From NCBI RefSeq assembly GCF_014803895.1, contig NZ_JAAVAU010000009.1:10810-74809 (forward strand): a stretch of 64,000 nt of DNA, in the 5' to 3' direction. Shown here piece after piece: positions 25,862 through 33,453 of the stretch. The translations under genes were made by a program, and so were the position numbers. Source of the DNA: Lactobacillus sp. (GTDB lineage: Bacteria > Bacillota > Bacilli > Lactobacillales > Lactobacillaceae). The stretch's first letter is position 1, and each line of letters opens with the position of its first letter. The notes below the pieces were generated by a model. The model was given only the letters and a program-made list of their open reading frames with translations, had not been told where the DNA came from and did no database searches.

Positions 25862-26584
25862 TTATTTAGTAGTGTATGTTACCTTAGTTATCTTATACTG
25901 GCTCATCTTAACCCACTGGTTACTCTTTCCATAACGGTGACCATAAGTGGTTTTTCCACTCTTAACCGTGTAGTCTACTTTAATTGTGTTAGCCTTTACC
26001 TTAGATTTAGTAGCTTTAAAGTAAACTTTCTTGCTCTTAGCCGATTTACGGTAACCTGTATAATAATAAATAGTCTTCTTAGAATTTTTTTGCAAACTCA
26101 TGTATTTTACTTTATGAGTCTTTTGGAATTCTGCAGCCTCTTCTTTTTGCTTAGCCTCTAAATTTATCTTATATTGAGCATAATCAGGTACATTTGGTGT
26201 ACCTTCTACATCACTAGCTAAGATGAACTTCATGTAGCTTACGCCATCTTTAGTTTCATTCTCTACATAGTAGGCTGGTAATTTAGTATCTTGCCCATCT
26301 TTATTATAATTTAAATCCAATTTAAAAAGAACCTTGATAGTTTGACCAGCAGTATAGTTACTTGTAAAAGATACGGCTTTGGCATCTTTACCAGAAGTGA
26401 ATCCGTATAAAGTAGGTTTAGCATTTTTTACCACTACATTTGTCGCAAGAGTTGAATCATTAGTAGTTTGCTGACTGCTTGCAGCTTGAACGGGGTGAAG
26501 AGTACTAGTCATTCCAAATCCCACACTTAATAAAACCCCAGCTGATAAAGTAGTAACTACTTTAATTAATTTGTTTTTATGCAT
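25862..26584 (-). CDS. Secreted protein of unknown function
   Basis: 240 residues from ATG at 26584 (AAGGATAC upstream; the longer reading adds an unlikely hydrophobic leader). A signal peptide is clear: MHKNKLIKVVTTL, a hydrophobic core, and likely cleavage after VQA-A near residue 35. The mature part is lysine- and tyrosine-rich; the C-terminal 80 residues (YYYTGYRKSAKSKKVYFKA onward) resemble the basic cell-wall-binding repeats of Lactobacillus surface proteins. I recognise no enzyme domain. It may be attached non-covalently to the wall. Confidence 0.75.
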   Translation of the reverse strand: MHKNKLIKVVTTLSAGVLLSVGFGMTSTLHPVQAASSQQTTNDSTLATNVVVKNAKPTLYGFTSGKDAKAVSFTSNYTAGQTIKVLFKLDLNYNKDGQDTKLPAYYVENETKDGVSYMKFILASDVEGTPNVPDYAQYKINLEAKQKEEAAEFQKTHKVKYMSLQKNSKKTIYYYTGYRKSAKSKKVYFKATKSKVKANTIKVDYTVKSGKTTYGHRYGKSNQWVKMSQYKITKVTYTTK

Positions 26585-26636
26585 AATAGTATCCTTCTTT
26601 TTATTATTAATTATTACAACTATTATTTTAACGCTA

Positions 26637-26664
26637 AATAGAAAGACGAGCACAAAACTCGTCT
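26637..26664 (-). terminator. Intrinsic terminator after DUF975 gene
   Basis: AGACGAG-CACAAAA-CTCGTCT with T-rich minus-strand flank follows the DUF975 stop by six bases. Confidence 0.75.
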
Positions 26665-26670
26665 AAATAA

Positions 26671-27357
26671 TTATTTTTGTAAGTATCTATCTCCAGCTAA
26701 TTGACGATAGAAATTAGCCTTAGTTTGACGATAGTATGGTGTAATCCAAAGGAAACCAATTCCACAAGTAATTAAACCAAGGATATCCCAACCCCAGAAA
26801 CTAATATCTAATAAAAATAGCTCAGCCTTATGACCTTTCATTAATTTACGACTTGCAGTGATAGCCTCAGTGGCTTTCATTTCATGACCTGCATCAAACA
26901 TATCCTTCATAATGTAAGGAGCCATTGAATAAGAATATCCTTTTACAATACCAGGAATAATAAACAAACAAGTCCACAAAGTAATAAAAATTTCTTGAAG
27001 TAAAGCAGTTAGGAAAGTATTCTTTATTCTTCCACCTGTGAAACCACTGAAAGTACCCTTGAAAACTTGCTCTTTTTCACCACTATCTACAAAGTGCAAA
27101 ATAGTATAAGTTATTCCCCAACCAATCATGGTAGTAATTAAACCTAACACAAAACTAAGCAAACTAGCACCTTGGGTTACCACCTGTTGAACCATGTTTA
27201 CAATATTTTCTTTATCTGCAACTGGTTCAATCCAAGCCGCATTAATACTTGTAATTAAGCCTGTAATAATAGCTCCAACCAAGAATAAACAAATTGCCCA
27301 ACCCCAATTGCCACGCAATTGACTTTTAGCTTTAGATTTTAATTCTGCTCTTGTCAT
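26671..27357 (-). CDS. DUF975 family membrane protein
   Basis: 228 residues from ATG at 27357, behind GGAGGAAAG. The start MTRAELKSKAKSQLRGNWGWAI is the DUF975 signature. Four to five membrane helices are visible (near 20-42, 70-95, 120-145, 180-205). A long internal loop holds MKDMFDAGHEMKATEAITASRKLMKGHK, the conserved DUF975 motif. The function is unknown. It lies 35 bp after yaaA on the same strand, so the two may be transcribed together. Confidence 0.85.
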   Translation of the reverse strand: MTRAELKSKAKSQLRGNWGWAICLFLVGAIITGLITSINAAWIEPVADKENIVNMVQQVVTQGASLLSFVLGLITTMIGWGITYTILHFVDSGEKEQVFKGTFSGFTGGRIKNTFLTALLQEIFITLWTCLFIIPGIVKGYSYSMAPYIMKDMFDAGHEMKATEAITASRKLMKGHKAELFLLDISFWGWDILGLITCGIGFLWITPYYRQTKANFYRQLAGDRYLQK

Positions 27358-27392
27358 AAAACTTTCCTCCAATATTCAAGAGTATTATAACA

Positions 27393-28139
27393 CTAATTAT
27401 TATATTTTTTAAAAATAATTTCATTTTCTGTAGATTTTTGGTCATATTGATAATTAAAATCATGAAACTGCTGTAATTCATTAATATTTTCAACTTGATT
27501 TTGAGCCATAAAATGAACCATTGCCCCTCTAGCCATCTTGGCATGTGTAGCAATTTGGCGCCACTCATCTTTTCTTTTTTCTAAAAAAGTAACTGTAACA
27601 AAACGTTGATTATCTTTTACATAAGGTGTAATTAATCTTGAATATTCTTTAGAAGCAAGGTTAAGCACGGTATCATCATCCTTAAATATTTCCTGAGCAA
27701 TACTTTCGCCCCAAAAATGATACAGACTATAATCGCGAAATCCTGTCATTCTTGCCTGCATTTCCAAACGATAAGGAATAATACCATCAAATGGACGCAA
27801 ACTTCCATAAAGTGCCGATAGGATGCGTAAATTTTTTTGTAAATAATCTATTCCAGCTTGTTCTAAAATATCACCTGCGAGATATTGATACTGAATTCCC
27901 TTATAAGCCATGAGGGCTGGCGTAAGCCGTTTATCTAACTCCTCGTACTCAAGACGAGTCATATTTTCACGTATAATTTTATCATTAGCCTTCCATATTT
28001 CTTTTAATTGATTAAAATCTCTACTTTTTAAAAAATCCCACAAAATCTGTGCCTTATTCAAAAATATCGGCCTTGTCTCTACTGCAAAGCTATCTTGATC
28101 AACTTGCATTTTTTTAGCAGGTGCGATGACAATTTTCAT
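27393..28139 (-). CDS. yaaA: YaaA family peroxide-stress protein
   Basis: 248 residues. It begins MKIVIAPAKKMQ, and holds the family stretches YKGIQYQYLAGDILEQAG, LSALYGSLRPFDGIIPYRLEM and LASKEYSRLITPY. YaaA (DUF328) lowers intracellular iron damage and binds DNA in E. coli, where OxyR controls it. In an H2O2-forming lactobacillus such a role is plausible. GGAGGAAAAAT precedes the start. It is divergent from the gene at 28202 across 62 bp. Confidence 0.92.
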   Translation of the reverse strand: MKIVIAPAKKMQVDQDSFAVETRPIFLNKAQILWDFLKSRDFNQLKEIWKANDKIIRENMTRLEYEELDKRLTPALMAYKGIQYQYLAGDILEQAGIDYLQKNLRILSALYGSLRPFDGIIPYRLEMQARMTGFRDYSLYHFWGESIAQEIFKDDDTVLNLASKEYSRLITPYVKDNQRFVTVTFLEKRKDEWRQIATHAKMARGAMVHFMAQNQVENINELQQFHDFNYQYDQKSTENEIIFKKYNN

Positions 28140-28201
28140 TATTTTTCCTCCAAAAACCTTTATAATTATGATGACACTTATTTTAGAAAGTAGGCAGTAT
28201 T

Positions 28202-28906
28202 ATGACTGATAAATTATATGCAGACAACCCTGAAGACTTAAATATTGGTATCGTTTTACAATACAACATTGCCAATAATGGTGCAATTGACGCTGATATA
28301 TTAGTTCGCCACGCTCGTGACTGTGGCTTTCGCGGTGTGAGCGTAAGTGGCGGAGATCCACTTCAGGCTAAACTTGTAAAAGAATCTTGTGAGAAGTATA
28401 GTCTCAAGTTTTGCCAAAGAAGAAGTGCTCTCAAGTTAGAAGGTCCCGATATTTTGACTAAATTAATGATTGCCCGTGACGAATTGAGAAATATTTACTT
28501 TGAAATTGACTTAGACAAAGATGGGCAAATTAATGCTGATGAAGTACCAGCAATGGATAACTTACGTCAATGGATCGGTCGTTTCGGCCACGCCTTCTAT
28601 GAGGCTCGTCCTACTAAAGATATTACTACTGATAGCAATGCTTATATCTACAAAAATGCTATTGCTCCATATCAAATCTACATCTTCATTCACAAACCAC
28701 TGGAAGATAAAATCATCCTTAAAGGTGTTCCAGAAATTAAACGTGCGATTTGGATCGATACTCGTAAAGAATTAGAGTTTACCCAAGACGGTGACCAAAT
28801 CACAATTAACTTAGTCCGTGATGACGATGATGAAGACTTCAATATCTACGGCCTTCGCCTTGAAGCCCACCGCCCAGAAGATGACTTAGGTCCAACTGAA
28901 TTTTAA
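28202..28906 (+). CDS. Protein of unknown function with GH29-like C-terminus and an EF-hand loop
   Basis: 234 residues. The stretch 117-200 (LRQWIGRFGHAFYEARP, then a beta-rich part ending LEFTQDGDQITINL) reads like the end of alpha-L-fucosidases (GH29), whose EAIYGTRPW and C-terminal beta sandwich it recalls. The first 100 residues (IGIVLQYNIANNGAID, HARDCGFRGVSVSGGD) look like a piece of TIM barrel, but too short to hold the catalytic Asp. A consensus EF-hand loop spans 103-114 with D103, D105, D107, N111 and E114. Enzyme activity is unlikely; a binding role is possible. Confidence 0.55.
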   Translation: MTDKLYADNPEDLNIGIVLQYNIANNGAIDADILVRHARDCGFRGVSVSGGDPLQAKLVKESCEKYSLKFCQRRSALKLEGPDILTKLMIARDELRNIYFEIDLDKDGQINADEVPAMDNLRQWIGRFGHAFYEARPTKDITTDSNAYIYKNAIAPYQIYIFIHKPLEDKIILKGVPEIKRAIWIDTRKELEFTQDGDQITINLVRDDDDEDFNIYGLRLEAHRPEDDLGPTEF

Positions 28907-28911
28907 TCATG

Positions 28912-28944
28912 AAAAAAGTGAGTACGCAATGTACCCACTTTTTT
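28912..28944. terminator. Bidirectional terminator
   Basis: AAAAAAGTGAGTAC-GCAAT-GTACCCACTTTTTT between convergent genes; A- and T-runs suit both strands. Confidence 0.88.
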
Positions 28945-28945
28945 C

Positions 28946-30733
28946 TTATGATTCATAACTAGTCACTGTTGGAAAAATTAAAATATAATTTCTCAATCGA
29001 CTGGCATAACTTTGCTTTGATTCAAAATCTGCAATTGTCTTCTTGGCTAACTTCACATTATCAGTAATCAAACCATCTGCATGAATGTACATCATTCTCT
29101 TCATAATATCCTCAGTATTCACAGTCCAAGCATAAACAGGGTGATTCTGCAGATGAGCTTGCCAGATAAAATCATTATTTAAAGTTGAATATTCCATGGA
29201 ATAGCCAGCTGCCACACTATGAGGATAAGTGAAGTTATATGGCTGAATATACAACACAAATAATTTAGGATTGATTGTATGCAGTCCGGATACTACGCGA
29301 TAATCCAACGACTGCACTTGATAATTATTTTTCAAAATAGTATTAGCATATTTTTTATTAAAATTATTCAGCATATTTTTCGAATCTTTAGGTGTTGTCT
29401 TAATTTCAATCAAAAGCTTCTGCTTTAATTTTTGCGCAGCCTTTAAATATTGATCAAAACTAGCAATCTTTGCAGTATGACCATCTTCTTTTAGAATTAA
29501 CCGCATTAATTGTTTTAAAGTTAATTCTTTTGGTGTCTTATTAACTCCAGCTAACTTTTCCAAATTCTCATCATGTAACACTACAAATTCATTATCTTTA
29601 GTTTCGTGTAAGTCAATTTCAACATAGTCTGGCTTTAATCTGGCTGTCTTTTTTAAAGCAGCAATTGTATTCTGTACCCCGTTATGATTATTTACACCTC
29701 GGTGAGAAATCGTGACAGGCTTTTTCAGATTAACGCCGTGAAGATAAAAATTATTATTAATGATTGTATCCCCAGCCGCAATTACTACTAAAAAACCAGT
29801 TAAAATATAAAATAATTTAGAATTATATTTCTGCTGTTGAATGGAAATAGCAGGCATTTTAATTGGCTGAGTTACAACCAATAAAGCAACCAAGCCTGCC
29901 CAAACAGAAACAACTTCTGCGATAACTTGGATCAGCAACATATTGATACTTGCCCCAATAAAAGCAATCGATTTAGGTAAGACATCCCAAACTAGTTGAA
30001 TTAGATATATCACACCATACCCAATCGCCAAAACTAAGATGCTTAAAACAGCAACTATGATTAATCGTTTAATCAATTCCCACCATTTTTTATTAGCTGT
30101 TAGCTGCCAGCTCTTCCTCATTGCGGCCAATGTTTTCATTTTTTGGTAAGTCATCAATGGTAATGTCATCACCCATCGCAAACCAAAAATAGTCGCAATT
30201 GCAAAGAAAATGATCAAACCAATCAAAAGCCAAATATTTCTTGACATATAGTCCATAATAAATTCCGGTATCTGAATTTTAGCTAATAGCGGAGTACGAT
30301 AGACCACATCTGCAAATGGAACAATTAAAACAAAATAAACCAACAATAATAAAATAGAACCTATACGCATATGCTTCAATGAGATGCTAGTCTGTTTTAT
30401 TAATTGCAAAAAATCCAGTCGATTTTTTCTAATACTATTGATACCCAACAATAAGAAAGAAAATTGACCATAAATTACAATAATTAAAACTAGCAACTCA
30501 AGAATCAGTAAAATAAAATCTAGGGTATTACTTGTAATAATTGTAATTATATTTTGATAAGAAATAAAAGGAATTGCCCCAGCCTGCAATACCAGAGTAG
30601 TAATATACCTAAAAACTGGAATTACAATAAATTGATTTACTAAATTTAATAAAAGAAATAATAAGAAATATTGCAGCCAATGTTTTTTAAATTCCTGTGA
30701 ATATTTTTTTATATCAGAAAAAGCAGCCCTCAT
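28946..30733 (-). CDS. Membrane-anchored glycerophosphodiester phosphodiesterase
   Basis: 595 residues from ATG at 30733 (a GTG nine bases upstream overlaps the previous stop and has a poor ribosome site). About eight membrane helices occupy 1-335; a GDPD barrel follows from about 345 with HRGVNNHNGVQNT, the metal-binding EIDLHETKDNEFVVLHD, and EIKTTP. Members split glycerophosphodiesters and, in Gram-positives, may act on lipoteichoic acid. The catalytic part is probably outside the membrane. The gene is coupled to the GalT-like gene upstream. Confidence 0.88.
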   Translation of the reverse strand: MRAAFSDIKKYSQEFKKHWLQYFLLFLLLNLVNQFIVIPVFRYITTLVLQAGAIPFISYQNIITIITSNTLDFILLILELLVLIIVIYGQFSFLLLGINSIRKNRLDFLQLIKQTSISLKHMRIGSILLLLVYFVLIVPFADVVYRTPLLAKIQIPEFIMDYMSRNIWLLIGLIIFFAIATIFGLRWVMTLPLMTYQKMKTLAAMRKSWQLTANKKWWELIKRLIIVAVLSILVLAIGYGVIYLIQLVWDVLPKSIAFIGASINMLLIQVIAEVVSVWAGLVALLVVTQPIKMPAISIQQQKYNSKLFYILTGFLVVIAAGDTIINNNFYLHGVNLKKPVTISHRGVNNHNGVQNTIAALKKTARLKPDYVEIDLHETKDNEFVVLHDENLEKLAGVNKTPKELTLKQLMRLILKEDGHTAKIASFDQYLKAAQKLKQKLLIEIKTTPKDSKNMLNNFNKKYANTILKNNYQVQSLDYRVVSGLHTINPKLFVLYIQPYNFTYPHSVAAGYSMEYSTLNNDFIWQAHLQNHPVYAWTVNTEDIMKRMMYIHADGLITDNVKLAKKTIADFESKQSYASRLRNYILIFPTVTSYES

Positions 30734-30738
30734 TAGTA

Positions 30739-31524
30739 TCACTTCTTTTCAATAAATTTTTGCAAATTTTTTGCTTCCCGATAAAGTGTTTCTTCATCAT
30801 TACATTGAGAAAGTTTATAGCCCACAAAATAGGGAGAAGCATAAAAACGAGGAACAATCTTACAACAAATTCCATCAGCGGAATCATATCGGGGATAAAA
30901 GAAGAGATTATAAGAAGTACAACGTCCACTGTACATTTCTTCTAATGTATATTGTGCTCCATATTGAATCCAATCAGCCCAAGTATCTATTCCTCTCCGG
31001 TCCAGTAAATTAATATTAATTTCTTGGTAACCCTGCACAGGATGAGTAGAAAAATTCACTTCAACATTCTCGTTCTGAAAAACGGGTATTCCCGTAAAAT
31101 TATTAGCTTGAATATACTTATAACCATCTTCTTTTTCTAACCCGACTAATTGCATATGAGGATGAGAAAGCGATCCAGCTGAAAGCGGGCCAAAATTTTT
31201 ATACCAAAGAACTGACTTAAAGTGTGAATCATTATACATTTGATCAAAACAATGTAAGGAAAAATGCATAAGCTCACGATTATAAGTTTGAGAATAATTA
31301 GTAATATCTCCTTCATGATCATCAGACTCAATTAGTACGGTTTGTAATGTATCTTTCAAAGTAGGAAAACGATTATGCAACCAAATCATAGGACCATTTT
31401 TCTCATAAATATCAGTTAAATGTTCTACATCACAAAATGGACACACATGACTTTTATCTTTCCGAAAACTAGACGGTTTATCATGTGCGATAGCTAATTC
31501 AAAAATTAATGGATCATTTTTCAA
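30739..31524 (-). CDS. DUF4931/GalT-like HIT-superfamily protein
   Basis: About 261 residues. A TTG at 31524 lies six bases after AAGGGTG and is preferred to a GTG nine bases earlier. Motifs are a zinc-knuckle-like CPFC near 28-31, LHNRFPTL, and SHPHMQLV (near 140), the HxHxQ active site of galactose-1-phosphate uridylyltransferases. It is shorter than GalT and fits DUF4931, whose substrate is unknown. Its end overlaps the GDPD reading frame, so these two form an operon. A CcpA-like palindrome and a divergent RNA promoter lie directly upstream. Confidence 0.72.
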   Translation of the reverse strand: MKNDPLIFELAIAHDKPSSFRKDKSHVCPFCDVEHLTDIYEKNGPMIWLHNRFPTLKDTLQTVLIESDDHEGDITNYSQTYNRELMHFSLHCFDQMYNDSHFKSVLWYKNFGPLSAGSLSHPHMQLVGLEKEDGYKYIQANNFTGIPVFQNENVEVNFSTHPVQGYQEININLLDRRGIDTWADWIQYGAQYTLEEMYSGRCTSYNLFFYPRYDSADGICCKIVPRFYASPYFVGYKLSQCNDEETLYREAKNLQKFIEKK

Positions 31525-31542
31525 AATCTTCACCCTTTTTTA

Positions 31543-31665
31543 TTGCATCTATAACTATAGTCTACTATAATATCATTGAAAGCGTATAAAGCGCTTTCAT
31601 TTAAACAACATTTTGTAGCTTTCCTTAACTTTACCTTTTCGGTCAATTTTCCGAAAGGGTTTTTT
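31543..31665 (+). ncRNA. Candidate small RNA with own promoter and terminator
   Basis: On the plus strand, TTGCAT (31543-31548), a 17-bp spacer and TATAAT (31566-31571) form a near-ideal promoter. About 88 bases on, CCTTTTCGG (31634-31642) and CCGAAAGGG (31651-31659) make a 9-bp stem followed by six T, an intrinsic terminator. Both neighbours are on the minus strand, so no known gene uses either element. The RNA would start with the stem TGAAAGCG/CGCTTTCA. No ribosome site or good reading frame is seen. The elements are seen; the RNA is inferred. Confidence 0.5.
31577..31599. promoter_or_regulatory. cre-like palindrome
   Basis: TGAAAGCG (31577-31584), seven bases, CGCTTTCA (31592-31599): two head-to-head cre half sites with perfect 8-bp arms. 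It lies about 50 bp upstream of the GalT-like gene and at the start point of the candidate RNA, so CcpA could affect either. In RNA it would be a 5' stem-loop instead. Confidence 0.55.
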
Positions 31666-31670
31666 GGTAT

Positions 31671-31705
31671 AAAAAAAGTACTGTTTTAGTAACAGTACCT
31701 TTTTA
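31671..31705. terminator. Terminator after membrane protein gene
   Basis: GTACTGTT-TTAGT-AACAGTAC with A-run before and T-run after, at the stop of the membrane protein gene ending at 31703; T-rich on the minus strand over 31671-31677. Confidence 0.85.
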
Positions 31706-32569
31706 TTTTGAAAAAATATCTTGTTTCATACTACGGTAAACTGCAATTACAAATACCACAATACTACAAAAGATTGCAATATACGCCATATAACCAACAC
31801 TAAATGCTTGATTAATCTGAGCCTGACTAATTTGATGATCAACCGCATAAATACCTGCCCAATAACGAATCAAAATCGGAGTTAATGCAAATAAAACCAT
31901 TGATGCACCTGAACCAACTAATAACGCTCTTCTGGAGTACGGTTCTCTAAAAAATTGTGCTAATACACAAATTGCAGGAGCCAACATTAAAAAGAAAACC
32001 CAAATCATGATTGCACGACCACCAGGATCATTCATAAATTGTGCGCTACTAGCAGCATAACGATAAGTTCCCCACAGAGAACCTCCTAACAAATTATTTA
32101 AAACCCCTACAGCATTGGCACCTTCCGCCGCATAGACATTATTTGTGCTTGCCGCAGCTCCTTGAATCAGATTTAAGGCGTCCTGAGAGCCCGCAGTTTG
32201 AAAATTAATTGAAACTACTTGACGCATATAAGTTGCTAAAAATAGTAATAAAGAAGCACCAATTTGAATAGCCTTTAATAAGTTTAAGATGCGTGAACCA
32301 CCTAACCTAAATTCAATACTAAGTATCTTTTTAGGATTACGACTATGAGCAATAGCCAAAATACTAATAATAAATGCTATCCCCAAAAATAATAGCCCCA
32401 TCCACCATTTAGTCATAATAAAAAAGAGCGCCAGAACAATAAAAAACACAGAAACATAAGGTCGATCCAAACATATGTCCCAAACATTTAATTTAGAGTT
32501 TCTTTCGACCCGCTGACGATATTCTTCACGCGTTAACCTTCCTTTGTTTGATTCCTTAGACTCCCGCAT
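31703..32569 (-). CDS. Membrane protein of unknown function
   Basis: 288 residues from ATG at 32569, behind GGAAGG. A basic, charged N-terminus (residues 1-40, GRLTREEYRQRVERNSKLNVWD) is followed by six or so membrane helices (near 42-60, 62-80, 98-118, 172-192, 210-232, 245-268). A polar segment with NLIQGAAASTNNVYAAEGANA (about 128-148) is probably outside. I do not recognise the family. It stands alone, divergent from the amidotransferase-like gene at 32739. Confidence 0.6.
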   Translation of the reverse strand: MRESKESNKGRLTREEYRQRVERNSKLNVWDICLDRPYVSVFFIVLALFFIMTKWWMGLLFLGIAFIISILAIAHSRNPKKILSIEFRLGGSRILNLLKAIQIGASLLLFLATYMRQVVSINFQTAGSQDALNLIQGAAASTNNVYAAEGANAVGVLNNLLGGSLWGTYRYAASSAQFMNDPGGRAIMIWVFFLMLAPAICVLAQFFREPYSRRALLVGSGASMVLFALTPILIRYWAGIYAVDHQISQAQINQAFSVGYMAYIAIFCSIVVFVIAVYRSMKQDIFSK

Positions 32570-32738
32570 ATTACTACCTTCCTTACTTTTTATCACTTTT
32601 ATCCTAGCATGGGAATATTACGAATTCATTAACTAAACAAAAAATTAATATAATTTTTCACTTTTAGTAGTGTATACTTGTTAAAACAGTTTTATCTTGA
32701 ACGATAACAAAAGTGAATAGATGAATGGAGATTTATTT

Positions 32739-33419
32739 ATGAAAACTATCGCAATTACATCTAATATTGAAAATAATAAAATCACTGTTGATCGTAGTTT
32801 TATTGATATTGTAATTAAACATGGATTTTTACCAATAATTGTTGCTCCACTAAGTTTAAAAACAGTTCCAGAACCTAAAATAAATTTTGATGCACTTCTT
32901 TTAACTGACGGAGAACCAATTACTCCAGTCTTTTACAATGAAGAACCCGTTCCGCAACTTAGTAAAACTGACCTTCATCGTGATAAATTTGAGATGGAAC
33001 TAGTAAAAAAGGCCAATACAGCTGGTGTCCCTATTTTAGGAATTGGACGAGGTATGCAACTATTGAATGTTGCTTTTGGAGGAAATTTATTCCAAGATAT
33101 ATACGCTCAAAATTCAGGTGCGGGTATTCAACACTATCAACCTACTCCACTAACCCAACCGAGCCATCACATTGATATAACTCCCGAAAGTGAATTGTTT
33201 AAAGCTATTGGGACCCATCCCTATATTAATAGTCATCACAAACAAGCAATTAAAAATATTGCAGCTAACTTCAATATTGTTGCAACTGCACCTGATGGAA
33301 TTATCGAAGCCATCGAATCTCAAGATCATACTATGCAAGGTATACAATGGCGTCCAGATAAACTTGATAATCTGGAACAAGATAAGATATTTACGCGTTT
33401 CTTTGAAAAAATTAACTAA
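32739..33419 (+). CDS. Class I glutamine amidotransferase-like protein (C26), apparently inactive
   Basis: 226 residues from ATG at 32739, behind GGAG. The fold and order match PuuD/gamma-glutamyl hydrolases, but the nucleophile motif GICRG reads GIGRG (G103 for Cys), QWHPE reads QWRPD (R205 for His, D207 for Glu), and the oxyanion GGHDVDP reads TDGEPITP. All three catalytic parts are therefore gone, while the rest of the fold (LLNVAFGGNLFQD, INSHHKQAI) is well kept. The active paralogue at 59618-60343 shows the standard residues. Likely a binding or regulatory protein. Confidence 0.8.
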   Translation: MKTIAITSNIENNKITVDRSFIDIVIKHGFLPIIVAPLSLKTVPEPKINFDALLLTDGEPITPVFYNEEPVPQLSKTDLHRDKFEMELVKKANTAGVPILGIGRGMQLLNVAFGGNLFQDIYAQNSGAGIQHYQPTPLTQPSHHIDITPESELFKAIGTHPYINSHHKQAIKNIAANFNIVATAPDGIIEAIESQDHTMQGIQWRPDKLDNLEQDKIFTRFFEKIN

Positions 33420-33453
33420 AATAAAAGCATCCTCTAGAGGATGCTTTTATTTT
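33418..33453. terminator. Perfect 36-bp palindromic terminator
   Basis: AAAATAAAAGCATCC reads into its exact complement around TCTAGA, between the convergent amidotransferase-like and ABC exporter genes. Confidence 0.9.

Noticed and set aside
31577..31690. Long open frame through the candidate RNA beginning at TTG 31577
   Set aside because: No ribosome binding site, and the frame runs through the terminator stem, so it looks like chance openness in AT-rich DNA.
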